The notes under the pieces were generated by a model, which searched no databases, was not told where the DNA came from, and saw only the letters and a list, made by a program, of their open reading frames with translations. From NCBI GenBank assembly GCA_944391895.1, contig CALXVF010000062.1, positions 1 through 7,054 of the forward strand: 7,054 nt of DNA. Reading direction: 5' to 3'. Positions 5,600 through 7,054 of the stretch are shown in pieces; the stretch's first letter is position 1; every line of letters begins with the position of its first letter. Source of the stretch: an uncultured Clostridia bacterium. GTDB lineage: Bacteria > Bacillota > Clostridia > TANB77 > CAG-508. The translations under genes and the position numbers were made by a program.

Positions 5600-6952
5600 A
5601 TGAAAAGAAAAATTTATAATACCATTTTAAATTGGAAAAAAGAAAGTAATGGTAGAACTGCTTTATTAATAGAAGGAGCTAGACGTGTTGGAAAAAGTTA
5701 TATTGTAGAGCAATTTGCTAAAGAAAACTACAAGTCTTATATTCTAATAGATTTTTCAAAAGTATCTAAAGAAATAATAGAATTATTTGATAATTATTTA
5801 GATAATTTGAATTATTTATTTACATATCTATCTGAATATTATGGAGTAAAGTTATATGAAAGAGAATCATTATTTATTTTTGACGAAATACAATTTTGCC
5901 CTAGAGCAAGAGGTGCAATCAAGCATTTAGTTGCAGATGGAAGATATGATTATATTGAAACTGGTTCTTTAATATCTATCAAGAAAAATGTTAAAGATAT
6001 TTTAATTCCATCAGAAGAAGAAATTATTAAAATGAATCCAATGGATTTTGAAGAATTTTTATGGGCTATGGAAAATGTTACTTTAATGGATTTCATAAGA
6101 GAATGTTATTCTTCAAAAAATGAACTTGGTCAGGCTCTTCATAGAAAAGCTATGGATTACTTTAAGGAATATTTAATAGTTGGTGGTATGCCGCAAGCAG
6201 TTTCAGAATATAAAGAAACAAGAGATTTTGAAAAAACTGATAAAATAAAAAGAAATATTTTAAATTTGTATCGAGAAGATATACGAAAACATTCTGACGA
6301 ACTTAATTTAAAAGTTGAACAAATTTTTGATACAATTCCTTCTCAACTGCAAAAACACGAAAAGAAATTCAATTTATCCAATTTAGATGATAACGCTAGA
6401 TACAGAAATTATGAAAGTGCGTTTTATTGGCTTTCTGATGCTTGCCTTATAAATATTGCTTATAATACAACTGAACCTAATATTGGTCTTGGTCAAAGAA
6501 TTGATGATAATAGTTTAAAATGTTATATGTTTGATACTGGATTACTTCTTTCAATGACATTTAATGAACAAAATATAATTAATGAAGAAATTTATAAAAA
6601 AATATTATTTGATAAATTAACTTTTAATGAAGGAATGATTTTGGAAAATATGGTATCTCAAATGCTTGTTAATAGTGGAAGAAAGCTATATTTCTTTTCA
6701 AGAAATAACCGTGAGGATTCAGCTGAAACAATGGAAATAGATTTCTTAATATCTGATAACCACATAACATCTAAACACAATATAGTACCTATAGAAGTAA
6801 AATCTGGTGATAGGTATACCTTTTCATCACTTTCAAAATTCACTTCTAAGTATAATGACTATTTGGGTAAACCAGTAATTATTCATACTAAGGATTTGGC
6901 TGTAAAAGATGATATTTTGTATTTACCAATATATATGACTGGGCTTTTATAA
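5600..6952 (+). CDS. AAA ATPase with DUF4143 C-terminal domain (ATPase B, GARRVGKS subfamily)
   Basis: This 450-residue cytosolic protein is a second AAA_14/DUF4143 ATPase. It differs clearly in sequence from ATPase A at 1384-2664, so the two are separate subfamilies and not a recent duplication. Walker A is GARRVGKS (26-33), Walker B is LFIFDEIQ (91-98) with D95/E96, and the sensor-like IETGSLIS is at 119-126. A block MNPMDFEEFLWA (145-156) and GGMPQAVSEY (195-204) are typical of the family. Residues about 240-290 may form a winged helix. The C-terminus has NEGMILENMV (343-352), EID (379-381) and IEVKSG (398-403), the PD-(D/E)XK-like set D381, E399, K401. The biological role of the family is unsettled; regulation, defence and toxin-like roles are all possible. 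The start at 5600 follows from the promoter and AGGAAGGAG. It is transcribed divergently from cpsC and ends before a hairpin at 6957. Confidence 0.92.
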   Translation: MKRKIYNTILNWKKESNGRTALLIEGARRVGKSYIVEQFAKENYKSYILIDFSKVSKEIIELFDNYLDNLNYLFTYLSEYYGVKLYERESLFIFDEIQFCPRARGAIKHLVADGRYDYIETGSLISIKKNVKDILIPSEEEIIKMNPMDFEEFLWAMENVTLMDFIRECYSSKNELGQALHRKAMDYFKEYLIVGGMPQAVSEYKETRDFEKTDKIKRNILNLYREDIRKHSDELNLKVEQIFDTIPSQLQKHEKKFNLSNLDDNARYRNYESAFYWLSDACLINIAYNTTEPNIGLGQRIDDNSLKCYMFDTGLLLSMTFNEQNIINEEIYKKILFDKLTFNEGMILENMVSQMLVNSGRKLYFFSRNNREDSAETMEIDFLISDNHITSKHNIVPIEVKSGDRYTFSSLSKFTSKYNDYLGKPVIIHTKDLAVKDDILYLPIYMTGLL

Positions 6953-6956
6953 GTAT

Positions 6957-6990
6957 AGTCCCACTACTTACTAATTGAAGTAGTGGGATT
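6957..6990. terminator. Terminator-like hairpin after ATPase B
   Basis: A 13-bp stem (arms 6957-6969 and 6978-6990, one G-T pair) with an 8-base loop starts 4 bases after the ATPase B stop. Its core is a perfect 10-bp pairing of CCCACTACTT with AAGTAGTGGG. No clean T-run follows on either strand, so it may be a weak or bidirectional terminator shared with a convergent gene on the right. Confidence 0.6.
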
Positions 6991-6995
6991 AATAT

Positions 6996-7054
6996 TTATA
7001 AGTTATTTATTTCTTTTCTACCTATAGAATTATAAACTATATTATGTTTTTTAG
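6996..7054 (-). CDS. Possible C-terminal end of a convergent minus-strand gene (partial)
   Basis: One minus-strand frame is open from the window edge to a TAA at 6996-6998. It gives about 18 residues ending NSIGRKEINNL, and the other two minus frames are closed at once. The stop sits just before the hairpin at 6957-6990, as expected for a gene converging on ATPase B. The stretch is too short to identify or to exclude chance. Confidence 0.25.
   Translation of the reverse strand, partial: KKHNIVYNSIGRKEINNL

Noticed and set aside
6658..6843. Minus-strand frame of 61 codons inside ATPase B
   Set aside because: It is antisense to the conserved nuclease-like C-terminus of ATPase B and has no ribosome site or promoter.

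Overview
The window is strongly AT-rich DNA from a low-GC Firmicute, most likely a clostridial or related gut-type lineage. The evidence is consensus sigma-A promoters (TTGACA or TTGATA, 17 bp, TAAAAT), strong Shine-Dalgarno sites, and a capsule regulatory trio of the Firmicute CpsC/CpsD/CpsB type. TGA is used as a normal stop at the end of cpsB, so this is the standard code and not Mycoplasma code 4.

From left to right: the left edge (1-1209, minus) is the first 403 residues of an ABC multidrug-type exporter half-transporter, cut by the window inside its ATPase domain. It has its own promoter and a leader hairpin. Next (1384-2664, minus) comes an AAA ATPase with a DUF4143 C-terminus, here called ATPase A. 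Its promoter is interleaved with an array of about four 23-bp direct repeats (2715-2806). A three-gene minus-strand operon (5363 to 2854) follows, in the order cpsC (membrane co-polymerase and kinase activator), cpsD (cytosolic tyrosine kinase), cpsB (PHP-type tyrosine phosphatase). It ends in a strong hairpin and contains no glycosyltransferase. A second DUF4143 ATPase of a different subfamily, ATPase B (5600-6952), runs divergently on the plus strand. The intergenic region it shares with cpsC holds three 33-bp direct repeats (5452-5534). The right edge has a hairpin and possibly the last 18 codons of a convergent minus-strand gene.

The cps trio forms a phosphorylation switch: CpsC activates CpsD, CpsD autophosphorylates on tyrosine, and CpsB removes the phosphates, together tuning export or chain length of a surface polysaccharide. 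CpsD carries an unusual charged tail of about 120 residues containing three tandem 13-residue repeats, two of them with a tyrosine.

The most unusual feature is the pair of ATPase genes flanking the cps operon. Each has its own strictly periodic repeat array at its promoter, with periods of 23 and 33 bp. Both arrays share a core that reads CACGRAA on the minus strand. They look like operator arrays for a dedicated regulator, possibly the ATPases themselves, which appear to contain a winged-helix-like segment.
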